A DNA stretch of 64,000 nucleotides from Bin52 sp965243345 (GTDB lineage Bacteria; Pseudomonadota; Alphaproteobacteria; Thalassobaculales; Thalassobaculaceae): the NCBI GenBank assembly GCA_965243345.1, contig CBDEUR010000003.1, positions 1,674,001 through 1,738,000 of the forward strand. The letters are read 5' to 3'. Below, piece by piece: positions 54,902 to 62,802 of the stretch. The translations under genes were made by a program, and so were the position numbers. The stretch's first letter is position 1. Each line of letters begins with the position of its first letter. The notes below the pieces were generated by a model. The model did not search any database, was not told the origin of the DNA, and saw only the letters and a list, made by a program, of their open reading frames with translations.

Positions 54902-55987
54902 TCAGGTCAGCCGCGTGCCGTCGACGGGGTCGAAGAAGTGGACGTGTTTCGGCGCAACGGCCAGGGACAGCACCTCTCCGGCCGCGACGCGCCGGGCGCC
55001 GTCCAGGCGCACTGTCACCGCCGCACTCTCTCCGCCGTCGGCCAGCTGTCCGTGGACCAGGCTGTCCGCGCCGAGCGCCTCGACGAGTTCGACGACGACT
55101 TCGAGCGCCGCCTCCTCGCGGGAAACAGGTTCCAGGTGCTCCGGCCGGATGCCGACCGTGATCCGGCCCCTGCCGGCGGAAGCGGGCGGCGCGACCGACA
55201 GCGTCGGCTCCGCCCCATCGAGGTGGGTTCCGCTCCCGTCATCGGCAACCGTCCCCGGCAGGAAGTTCATCGCGGGCGAGCCGATGAAACCGGCGACGAA
55301 CAGCGTGGCTGGCGCATCGTAGATCTCGAGCGGCGTGCCGACCTGCTCCGCCACGCCGGCATTCATGACAACCAGACGGTCGGCGAGCGTCATCGCCTCG
55401 ACCTGGTCGTGGGTGACGTAGAGGCTGGTGGTTCCGAGCGCGCGCTGCAGCCGCTTGATTTCCAGGCGCATCTGCACGCGCAGCTTGGCGTCGAGGTTCG
55501 AAAGCGGCTCGTCGAACAGGAAGGCTTCGGGCTCGCGGACGATGGCGCGGCCCATCGCCACCCGCTGGCGCTGGCCGCCGGACAGCTGTCCGGGACGCCG
55601 GTCGAGCAGTCCTTCCAGTTGAAGGGTTCCGGCTGCTTCCGCGACCCGGCGCGTGATCTCGTCCCTGGGCGTGCGCCGGTTGCGCAGGCCGTAGGCCATG
55701 TTGTCGAACACGCTCATATGGGGATAGAGCGCATAGTTCTGGAACACCATCGCGATGTTCCGGTCCGCGGGCTCCAGTTCGTTGACGCGGTTCGCGCCGA
55801 TCCGGATTTCCCCTTCCGTCACCGTTTCGAGACCGGCGACCATGCGCAGCAGGGTGGATTTGCCACATCCCGACGGGCCGACGATGACGACGAACTCGCC
55901 GTCGGCAACGGTCATGTCGACCCCGTGGATCGCCTGCACGCCGTTGGGATAGGTCTTTCGCACGCCGACGAATTCCAGACCGGCCAT
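54902..55987 (-). CDS. ugpC: Ugp-type ABC transporter ATPase, second system
   Basis: The 361-residue ATPase closely resembles the first-system copy: GPSGCGKST at about 36-44, LSGGQRQRVAMGRAIVREPEAFLFDEPLSNLDAKL, TSLYVTHDQVEAMTLADRL and ITVGIRPEHLEPV. In E. coli, UgpC is inhibited by UgpQ, so the adjacent phosphodiesterase could similarly contact it; this is inference. It follows ugpE by 39 bases. Confidence 0.93.
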   Translation of the reverse strand: MAGLEFVGVRKTYPNGVQAIHGVDMTVADGEFVVIVGPSGCGKSTLLRMVAGLETVTEGEIRIGANRVNELEPADRNIAMVFQNYALYPHMSVFDNMAYGLRNRRTPRDEITRRVAEAAGTLQLEGLLDRRPGQLSGGQRQRVAMGRAIVREPEAFLFDEPLSNLDAKLRVQMRLEIKRLQRALGTTSLYVTHDQVEAMTLADRLVVMNAGVAEQVGTPLEIYDAPATLFVAGFIGSPAMNFLPGTVADDGSGTHLDGAEPTLSVAPPASAGRGRITVGIRPEHLEPVSREEAALEVVVELVEALGADSLVHGQLADGGESAAVTVRLDGARRVAAGEVLSLAVAPKHVHFFDPVDGTRLT

Positions 55988-56026
55988 GCCGTCAACTCCC
56001 TCGAACCGCCCGCCCGGCGCGGGCCG

Positions 56027-56875
56027 TCATTTCTCCTGTTCGATCAGTCCTTTCACGAACAGGCGCTGCATGAAGATCACGACCAGCACCGGCGGCAGCA
56101 TGGCCAGCATCGAGGTCGCCATGATCTCGTGCCATGCGGGCTCGGCATCCTCCGCCTGGAGCATGCGCTGGATGCCCATGACAATCGTGTAGTAACCCTC
56201 GTCGGTGGTGACCAGAAGCGGCCAAAGATACTGGTTCCAGCCGAAGATGAAGAGAATGACGAAGAGCGCCGCGATATTGGTCCGGGACAGCGGCAGCAGG
56301 ATGTCACGGAAGAACTTGAGCGGCCCCGCCCCGTCGATGCGCGCCGCCTCGGCGAGTTCCTCGGGCACGGTCAGGAAGAACTGCCGGAACAGGAACGTCG
56401 CCGTCGCGCTCGCGATCAGCGGCACGGACAGGCCCCAGTAGCTGTTCAGCATGCCGAGGCTGGCCACCACGCCGAAGGTCGGCAGGATGCGCACCTCGAC
56501 CGGCAGCATGAGGGTGATGAAGATGACCCAGAAACACGTCCTGCGCAGCGGAAAGCGGAAATAGACGATGGCGAAGGCGGCGATGATCGAGATCGCGATC
56601 TTGCCCACTGCGATCATCAGGGCCATGACAAACGAGTTCCAGAGCATCGCGCCGACCGGGATGCTGCCCGCGGCCTTCACGCCGGAACCAAGCACGGTCG
56701 CATAGTTCTCGAGCATGTGCCCGCCCGGCCACAGCGGTGTCCGCCCCGACAGCATGGAGTCGGCCGGATGCGTCGAGGCGACGAAGGCAATCCAGATCGG
56801 GAGCGCGGTGACCAGCACGCCGAGACAGAGCACGACATGCGAGAAAACCGTGAGCCAGGGACGGTTTTCGACCAT
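56027..56875 (-). CDS. ugpE: Ugp-type permease E, second system
   Basis: The 282-residue permease has six helices, FITLMLPVEVRILPTFGVV, and the coupling loop FLTVPEELAEAARIDGAGPLKFFRDILLPLSRTNIAAL. It ends with FVKGLIEQEK. It is the usual length of UgpE, about 20 residues shorter than the first-system copy, which has a longer periplasmic insert. Confidence 0.93.
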   Translation of the reverse strand: MVENRPWLTVFSHVVLCLGVLVTALPIWIAFVASTHPADSMLSGRTPLWPGGHMLENYATVLGSGVKAAGSIPVGAMLWNSFVMALMIAVGKIAISIIAAFAIVYFRFPLRRTCFWVIFITLMLPVEVRILPTFGVVASLGMLNSYWGLSVPLIASATATFLFRQFFLTVPEELAEAARIDGAGPLKFFRDILLPLSRTNIAALFVILFIFGWNQYLWPLLVTTDEGYYTIVMGIQRMLQAEDAEPAWHEIMATSMLAMLPPVLVVIFMQRLFVKGLIEQEK

Positions 56876-56888
56876 GGCGCCCCGCCCG

Positions 56889-57770
56889 TCAGTACGCCAC
56901 TTTCCGCTCGATATAGCGGAACTGGAACACGGTGAGCGTTATGACGACGGCCATGAGAACGACCGACTGCGCTGCCGACCCTCCAAGGTCGAGCCCGATG
57001 AATCCGTCGCTGAAGACCTTGTAGACCAGGATGGTGGTGGACTGCGCCGGGCCACCGCTCGTGGTCGCATGCACGATCCCGAACGTGTCGAAGAACGCAT
57101 AGACGATATTGACCACCAGCAGGAAGAAGGCGGTCGGCGACAGCAGGGGAAAGATGATCGTCCAGAACCGCTTGAACGGGCGGGCGCCGTCGATGGCGGC
57201 TGCCTCGACCAGGGAGCGCGGGATCGCCTGCAGCCCTGCCAGGAAGAACAGGAAGTTGTAGCTGACCTGCTTCCAGGAGGCCGCGAGGATGACCAGCATC
57301 ATGGCGTCGGTACCGTCCAGGTAGTGGTTCCAGTCGTAACCGAACCACTTGAGCAGGTAGGCAAGAACCCCGATGGAAGGATTGAACATGAAGAACCAGA
57401 GCACACCCGCGACCGCCGGGGCGACCGCGTAGGGCCACACGATCAGGGTCCGGTAGGCCGTCGCGCCCTTCAGCACCCGGTCCGCCATTGCCGCGAGAAA
57501 GAGCGCGGCGCCGAGTGACAGTCCGGCCGTCGCCACCGAGAAGACGACCGTGCGGGCGAAGCTGTCCAGATAGAGTGGATCGGAGAAGAGGGCGATGAAG
57601 TTGTCGAGCCAGACGAACTGGCTCCTGAGGCCGAAGGCGTCCTCGAGCAGGAGCGACTGGTAAAGCGCCTGGCTCGCCGGCCAGATGAAGAAAACCAGCG
57701 TGATGATGATTTGTGGGGCCACCAGCAGCACCGGCAGCCCCACCTTGAAGAATACGACCCTTTTTTCCAT
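56889..57770 (-). CDS. ugpA: Ugp-type permease A, second system
   Basis: The 293-residue permease carries GLPVLLVAPQIIITLVFFIWPASQALYQS, the UgpA first helix, the EAA loop AIPRSLVEAAAIDGARPFKRFWTIIFPLLSP and the terminal GLDLGGSAAQSVVLMAVVITLTVFQFRYIERKVAY. The start at 57770 begins with MEKRVVFFKVG; the longer frame overlaps the binding-protein gene region and is not conserved. Confidence 0.93.
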   Translation of the reverse strand: MEKRVVFFKVGLPVLLVAPQIIITLVFFIWPASQALYQSLLLEDAFGLRSQFVWLDNFIALFSDPLYLDSFARTVVFSVATAGLSLGAALFLAAMADRVLKGATAYRTLIVWPYAVAPAVAGVLWFFMFNPSIGVLAYLLKWFGYDWNHYLDGTDAMMLVILAASWKQVSYNFLFFLAGLQAIPRSLVEAAAIDGARPFKRFWTIIFPLLSPTAFFLLVVNIVYAFFDTFGIVHATTSGGPAQSTTILVYKVFSDGFIGLDLGGSAAQSVVLMAVVITLTVFQFRYIERKVAY

Positions 57771-57804
57771 GTCGCAGCCGTGCAGGACGAGCGCGAAGTG
57801 CCGG

Positions 57805-59121
57805 TCAGCCTCCGGTCGCCGCCTGGAACTTGCGCAGCAGCGCGTTCCCGCGCGAAACGGCGTCATCCAGTCCTTCCTGCGCCGACTTCGTGCCGGCCCA
57901 GATCGCTTCCATCTCTTCATTGATGATGTCACGGATCTGGACGAAACTGCCGAATCTCAGGCCCTTGGAATTTTCGGTCGGGGCCTTGCCCGTCATCTGC
58001 TGGATCGCGACGTCCGTGCCGGGATTCTTTTCGTAGAAGCCCTGCGAGGCGGTCAGCTCGTAAGCGGCCGTGGTGATCGGCAGATAACCGGTGAACTGAT
58101 GCCAGTCCGCCTGTACTTCCGCCGAGGACAGATAGGAAAAGAACCTGGCCGCGGCCTTGTAATCCTCCGCGTCATGCCCCTGCAGCACCCAGAGGGTGGC
58201 GCCGCCGATAATCGTGTTCTGCGGGGCGCTTCCGACATCCGGCCAGTGCGGCAGCGCGGAGACGCCGAACTCGAATCCCTTGGCATTGGCCTTCACTCCG
58301 GCATAGGACGCGGACGAGTTCATGTACATCACGCATTCCTGGCCGTAGAACTTCGGCGCGCTCTCCGAGCGCCGGCCGCCATAGTCGAAGACCTTCGACT
58401 TCTGCCACTCGGCAAGCTGGCCGATATGCTTTGCATGGTCCGCGCTGTTGAAGACGAACTCGGTATCGGTGCCGGCAAAGCCGTTGGCCTTGGTGCCGAT
58501 CGGCAGGTTGTGCCAGGCCGAGAAGTTCTCGATCTGCACCCAGGATTGCCAGCCCGTGGTAAAGCCGCAGGGATAACCGGCGGCCTGCGCCTTCATGGCG
58601 GCCGCCTCGACTTCCGGCCAGGTCTTCGGCGCCTCGGAAATGCCGGCCTTCTCGAACGCGGTCTTGTTGTAGTAGAGCACCGGCGTCGAGCTGTTGAACG
58701 GCATGGACAGCATGTTGCCATCGGTATCGGTATAGTAGCCGGTGACCGAGGCAAGGTAGTCACCCGGATCGAAGGCCTCGCCCGCATCCGCCATCATCTG
58801 GTAGACGGGATAGATTGCTCCCTTTGCCGCCATCATGCTGGCTGTGCCCACTTCGAACACCTGCACGATATGGGGCTGCTGCTTGGCCCGGAACGCCGCA
58901 ATGGCGGCTGTCATGGTCTCGGTGTAGTTGCCCTTGTATACGGGCGTGACCTTGTAGTCGGACTGGGACGCGTTGAATCCCTGGGCGATTTCGACGACCT
59001 TTTCGCCGAGCTTGCCGCCCATGGCATGCCACCACTGGATCTCGGTCGCGGCCAGGGCCGGGCCGGCATGAGCGACGGCCATCGTTGCACCGATCGCGGT
59101 CAGCAGGAACTTCGTTTTCAT
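57805..59121 (-). CDS. ugpB: sn-glycerol-3-phosphate-binding protein, second system
   Basis: The 438-residue periplasmic protein has a signal peptide (MKTKFLLTAIGATMAVAHAG, cleavage near ALA-AT). The mature start ATEIQWWHAMGGKLGEKVVEIAQGFN is the canonical UgpB consensus, followed by YKGNYTETMTAAIAAFRAKQQPHIVQVFEVGTASMM. It is the likely true glycerol-3-phosphate/glycerophosphocholine receptor of the window. GGAGG precedes the ATG. No Pho-box-like direct repeat was recognised upstream. Confidence 0.93.
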   Translation of the reverse strand: MKTKFLLTAIGATMAVAHAGPALAATEIQWWHAMGGKLGEKVVEIAQGFNASQSDYKVTPVYKGNYTETMTAAIAAFRAKQQPHIVQVFEVGTASMMAAKGAIYPVYQMMADAGEAFDPGDYLASVTGYYTDTDGNMLSMPFNSSTPVLYYNKTAFEKAGISEAPKTWPEVEAAAMKAQAAGYPCGFTTGWQSWVQIENFSAWHNLPIGTKANGFAGTDTEFVFNSADHAKHIGQLAEWQKSKVFDYGGRRSESAPKFYGQECVMYMNSSASYAGVKANAKGFEFGVSALPHWPDVGSAPQNTIIGGATLWVLQGHDAEDYKAAARFFSYLSSAEVQADWHQFTGYLPITTAAYELTASQGFYEKNPGTDVAIQQMTGKAPTENSKGLRFGSFVQIRDIINEEMEAIWAGTKSAQEGLDDAVSRGNALLRKFQAATGG

Positions 59122-59568
59122 CGGGAACCTCCGGGGAAATCGTTCGCCGCGGCAGCGCCGGGGCTGCCAACCCGGCAGTGTATCTGACCCGGGCAGCCGG
59201 CGATAGGGATTGTCCTCGCGTGAGGTCGCGCAGGAAATGCCCCGGCCATTCGTCATCACGACTTTCCCGAGGCCCGTATCCCCGCTTTGCCGGGCGCCCC
59301 TTGCCCGGGTCCTGGCATCGGGGAATACCACCTTTCGACCTGATGACCGGCTTCCGGTTCATCGCCGGGCAGCCGGCTGACCGGAGTACTCGACACTCCG
59401 TCGGGATTGTCCGGTGGATCGGGAGGTTCCCTCTGCCCTTCGGATCCGCCGTGAGAGCGACCGCTGCACCCGCCCCGGCAGCGTCTGCTGCGTGCCGTCC
59501 TGTCGGACCTGTCGCCGATCCGGCTGGCAAGGCCGGGCCTGACGTGTGGCCCGCTGACTGCGCCCGCG
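59122..59568. other. 447-base stretch without a recognisable gene
   Basis: It contains the expected promoter of the second Ugp operon and the end of the DUF2783 transcription unit. No gene-like frame or clear repeat was found. Confidence 0.5.
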
Positions 59569-59763
59569 CTACAGCGTGCGCCGCGCGAGGGCGAGTGCGT
59601 CTTCCAGGACCGCGATGTCACCCACCTGGTTGGCGAGGATCAGGACGAGGCGGGCATTGAGCCGGCGTCCGTCTTCATCCGACAGCCCCTCGTGCGCCTC
59701 GATCAGCATCTCGTACCAGCGGTCGGGATCGTCGATGCGCGAAGCGCGTACCAGGTCGCTCAC
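59569..59763 (-). CDS. DUF2783 small protein
   Basis: The 64-residue protein (SDLVRASRIDDPDRWYEML, then HEGLSDEDGRRLNARLVLILANQVGD) matches DUF2783, a family of small helical proteins regularly encoded next to FAD-dependent aromatic hydroxylases. The GTG start at 59763 overlaps the hydroxylase stop (GTGA). Function is unknown; a subunit or chaperone for the hydroxylase is plausible. Confidence 0.82.
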   Translation of the reverse strand: MSDLVRASRIDDPDRWYEMLIEAHEGLSDEDGRRLNARLVLILANQVGDIAVLEDALALARRTL

Positions 59764-61385
59764 TGTCCTTTCTCCCTCCCGGCGCATGCCCGTGCGAGCG
59801 CATGCGCGAGCGCGGTGGCGTCGCACCCCTCCCGCCAGCGGGCGGCGACATGCTGATCCGGTCTCAGCAGGTACATCGACCCGGACACGGCGGCCCAGCG
59901 ACGGGCGGCGAGGCCGCTTGCCTCCGTCACCAGCACGTCTACCCGTGGCTTCGCGTCGGCAGGGATCTCCTCGCACCAGAGCGGCTTCCCGTTCCGGGCG
60001 GTATCGGAGAAACACAGGAGCACGAACCGCCCGCCGAGACGGTCGAGCAGCCACCCCGGCTCCAGGGGGGCGTCGATGGCCGGCGCGCCGGGCGCAGGCC
60101 CGAGACCGCCGAATGCAGGGTCGTCCGGGCTGTTGAGGGGGGAGCCGGAGTAGCTGTGCGGCAGTGACAGCCGTCCGCTGTTGACCAGCGCGCGCGCAAA
60201 GGGTTCGGTCCCGGCCAGCGAGAGCACCGCGTCCCGCAGGTCGGCACTCGCCTGGTTCTTCGGCGTCATGAAGTCGGTGCTGCGCGCAGCGTTCAGGATA
60301 TTCTCGTCCGCCGCCGGAACCCGCTCGTCATCGTAACTGTCGAGCAGGGAGGCGGGTGCGGCGCCGGCCTCGACCAGTGCCAGCTTCCAGGCGAGGTTGT
60401 CGACGTCCTGGACGCCGCCGTTGCCGCCCCGGGCCCCGAACGGGCTGACGACGTGGGCGGCGTCACCGGCGAAGAACACGCGGCCGTGGCGGAACCGCTC
60501 CATCCGCCGGCACGAGAAGCTGTACACGCTGATCCATTCCAGTTCGAACCGGGTGCCGGGACCGACGACGCGCCGGATCCTCTCGGTCACCCGTTCGGGC
60601 TCGCTTTCCCGGTCCGGGTCGGCATCGGGACCGAGTTGCAGGTCGATCCGGACCAGGTTGTCGGGCTGGCGGTGCAACAGGGCCGACTGGCCGGAATGGA
60701 ACGCCGGCTCGAAGTAGAACCGGCGTTCGAACGGAAATCCCGCCTCGACCCGGATGTCGGTGATCAGGAACCGCTCCTCGAAACTCCGCCCGGCCATTTC
60801 GAGCCCCAGGGAACGCCGCACCGTACTGTGTACCCCGTCGCAGGCCAGCACGTACCGGGCCTCGATCCCGTACTCGCCGTCCGGCGTGCGAACCTGCACG
60901 AGCACACCATCGGCGTCACGGGTGCGCACGCCGGTGACCTCGTTGCGCCAGCGGATGTCGGCAAGCCCCAGTTCCTGCAGGCGCCGGATCATGCAGGCCT
61001 CGGCGTGGTACTGTTGCAGGTTGATGAAGGCCGGCATGCGATGCCCGGTCTCGGGCAGCAGGTCGAAGGCGTAGAGCTGCCGTTCACCCCGGTAGACCCG
61101 ACCGGTCTGCCAGACAACACCGTGCTCGAGCATGCTCCCCGCGGTTCCGGAGCGGTCCAGGATCTCGAGCGTGCGCTTCGACCAGCAGATCGACCGGCTG
61201 CCGGTGGCAAGCCTGTCGCCCTTCTCGAGCAGCACCGTGCGCACACCCAGGCGGGCGAGTTCCAGTGCCGCGGCAAGGCCGACCGGCCCGGCGCCGACGA
61301 TCACGATCGCGCACCGTTCCGGACTGCCGGACCCGACGGCCGCGGGACGGCGGTAGACGAGCCGGGGCGCCGGCGCGATGCTCAT
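59760..61385 (-). CDS. FAD-dependent aromatic hydroxylase (MhpA/PheA-TfdB family)
   Basis: The 541-residue protein has the group A flavoprotein monooxygenase motifs: IVIVGAGPVGLAAALELARLGVRTVLLEKG (about 27-56), the DG motif VLACDGVHSTVRRSLG, and the GD motif GRVFFAGDAAHVVSPFGARGGNGGVQDVDNLAWKL. A C-terminal thioredoxin-like domain follows. It hydroxylates an aromatic or heteroaromatic ring with NAD(P)H and oxygen. Its start overlaps the deacetylase-like stop, and its stop overlaps the DUF2783 start. Confidence 0.9.
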   Translation of the reverse strand: MSIAPAPRLVYRRPAAVGSGSPERCAIVIVGAGPVGLAAALELARLGVRTVLLEKGDRLATGSRSICWSKRTLEILDRSGTAGSMLEHGVVWQTGRVYRGERQLYAFDLLPETGHRMPAFINLQQYHAEACMIRRLQELGLADIRWRNEVTGVRTRDADGVLVQVRTPDGEYGIEARYVLACDGVHSTVRRSLGLEMAGRSFEERFLITDIRVEAGFPFERRFYFEPAFHSGQSALLHRQPDNLVRIDLQLGPDADPDRESEPERVTERIRRVVGPGTRFELEWISVYSFSCRRMERFRHGRVFFAGDAAHVVSPFGARGGNGGVQDVDNLAWKLALVEAGAAPASLLDSYDDERVPAADENILNAARSTDFMTPKNQASADLRDAVLSLAGTEPFARALVNSGRLSLPHSYSGSPLNSPDDPAFGGLGPAPGAPAIDAPLEPGWLLDRLGGRFVLLCFSDTARNGKPLWCEEIPADAKPRVDVLVTEASGLAARRWAAVSGSMYLLRPDQHVAARWREGCDATALAHALARACAGREKGQ

Positions 61386-62116
61386 CCCCGTTCCCGCCAG
61401 GTGCGGACGATGTCGCGGGGGTGGCAGAACCAGGCCACGTCCGGATACTCCGTCACGTGGGCCAGCCAGCGCCTGATCGCGTCAAGGCAGCGCGGCTGGC
61501 CGGACAGATGCGGCCTGAGCACCGGGCACATCACCAGGGGGTGGTGTGCCGACTGGCGCACCTGCTCGTCGAAATGGTCCGAGAGCATGGCGGCGAACTG
61601 ACGCGGGGTATGGCGACGGACCTGCACCTGCTGGAGGTCATCGAGTTCCGGTGCAAGCGGAATGCAGACCACCCGGCAATCACCGTTCGAGAGCCGGACC
61701 GGCTGATCGTCGCCGCAGGCCGCCAGCAGGTAGCGCCAGCCGGCATCCTGAACGGATGCGAGATCGACCTCGCCGCTCACCAGCAGGCCCCGGGGCTCCG
61801 GGATCCCGAGATCCGGGTATCGCGGATCCGGGACCGGGTCCACGGCAACGAACTCGTCGGCCCGGGCGGTGAGCATCGCCGTCAGCCTCGGGTGGCGGGC
61901 CAGGATCCCGGAACCGGCAGCTACCGCCACCGGCAACTCGAAGGTGCGGAACATCTCCAGCAACCGCCATGCCCCGACGCTCATGCCGTACCGCTCGGCA
62001 ACCGGATCGTCGGCGTCAAGCGCAAGGATCACCGCGACGGCAAGTCGCCTGCCTCCCGGCCAGCAGAACCCGTTGCGGTCGATAATCGGGTCCGCAACGG
62101 CAAGACCGGAGAGCAT
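61382..62116 (-). CDS. polysaccharide deacetylase-like (PuuE-type) protein, divergent
   Basis: The 244-residue product resembles the NodB-homology proteins of the PuuE/allantoinase type in its N-terminal GGRRLAVAVILALDADDP, the YGMSVGAWRLLEMFRTFELPVAVA segment and the C-terminal HPLVMCPVLRPHLSGQPRCLDAIRRWLAHVTEYPDVWF-like AWFCHPRDIVRTW. The metal triad is incomplete: the first strand has LDADDP where an Asp/Glu pair is expected, and no H-x3-H motif is seen. It may be an amidohydrolase of a small cyclic compound. Both ends overlap neighbours by four or fewer bases. Confidence 0.72.
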   Translation of the reverse strand: MLSGLAVADPIIDRNGFCWPGGRRLAVAVILALDADDPVAERYGMSVGAWRLLEMFRTFELPVAVAAGSGILARHPRLTAMLTARADEFVAVDPVPDPRYPDLGIPEPRGLLVSGEVDLASVQDAGWRYLLAACGDDQPVRLSNGDCRVVCIPLAPELDDLQQVQVRRHTPRQFAAMLSDHFDEQVRQSAHHPLVMCPVLRPHLSGQPRCLDAIRRWLAHVTEYPDVAWFCHPRDIVRTWRERG

Positions 62117-62802
62117 CACGCCGTTCGGCGTCCCGGTCCGGTGGTCTGACCGAGCCGGACCGCGGCGAGCGCCGCGGACACCGCAACCTGGGTCGGATCG
62201 ATCACCGTGATGCCGAGCCTCTCCTCGAGCGGGGCACGGCAGGCGGCCATGCCGGCGCATCCCAGCACCAGCACATCGGCGCCGTGGTAATCACGCAGGG
62301 TCTCGCCGACCTCGCCCAGGCGAGCGAGGGTGCGCGACGCATCGGCCAGTTCCACCACCGAGAGCCCGATCGGCAGGTCGGCCGCGAGCCTTGACTCGAT
62401 CCCCAGTGACCTGATGTAGCGCAGGTGCCGCGGCACCGAGCTGGGCAGGATGGCGAGGACACCGAACCTGTTGCCGAGCGAGAGCGCCGCCAGCATGCCG
62501 CTCTCGGCAATTCCGAACACCGGTCGGGCCGTCGCCTCGCGGGCCGCGTGCAGGCCGGGGTCCGAGAAACACGCAACGACAAATGCGCTCGCCCGGTGCT
62601 CGTGCTCCCTGACCATGCGCACCACGTCGCCCGCCACGCGGTCGACATGCTCCTGGGTCTCGACACCCGGCGGGCCGCCGGGATTGGTCAGGCTCTCGAT
62701 CGCGGGACCGGCCTCCAGCCGCAGCGGCTCGAGCGCCCGGTCCATGGCCTGCGTCACCTGCTCGGTACTGTTGGGATTGATCACGATGACAGGCCCGGTC
62801 AT
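62116..62802 (-). CDS. Asp/Glu/hydantoin racemase family protein
   Basis: The 228-residue protein begins VIVINPNSTEQVTQAMDRAL, the N-P-N-S loop of the hydantoin racemase/arylmalonate decarboxylase family, and has two reactive cysteines in FVVACFSDPGL and LVLGCAGMAA. It racemises or isomerises a small amino acid derivative, hydantoin or maleate-like acid. The stop overlaps the start of the deacetylase-like gene (TGATG). Confidence 0.88.
   Translation of the reverse strand: MTGPVIVINPNSTEQVTQAMDRALEPLRLEAGPAIESLTNPGGPPGVETQEHVDRVAGDVVRMVREHEHRASAFVVACFSDPGLHAAREATARPVFGIAESGMLAALSLGNRFGVLAILPSSVPRHLRYIRSLGIESRLAADLPIGLSVVELADASRTLARLGEVGETLRDYHGADVLVLGCAGMAACRAPLEERLGITVIDPTQVAVSAALAAVRLGQTTGPGRRTA

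Noticed and set aside
59122..59568. Pho box upstream of the second Ugp operon.
   Set aside because: No pair of CTGTCAT-like direct repeats at the expected spacing was seen.
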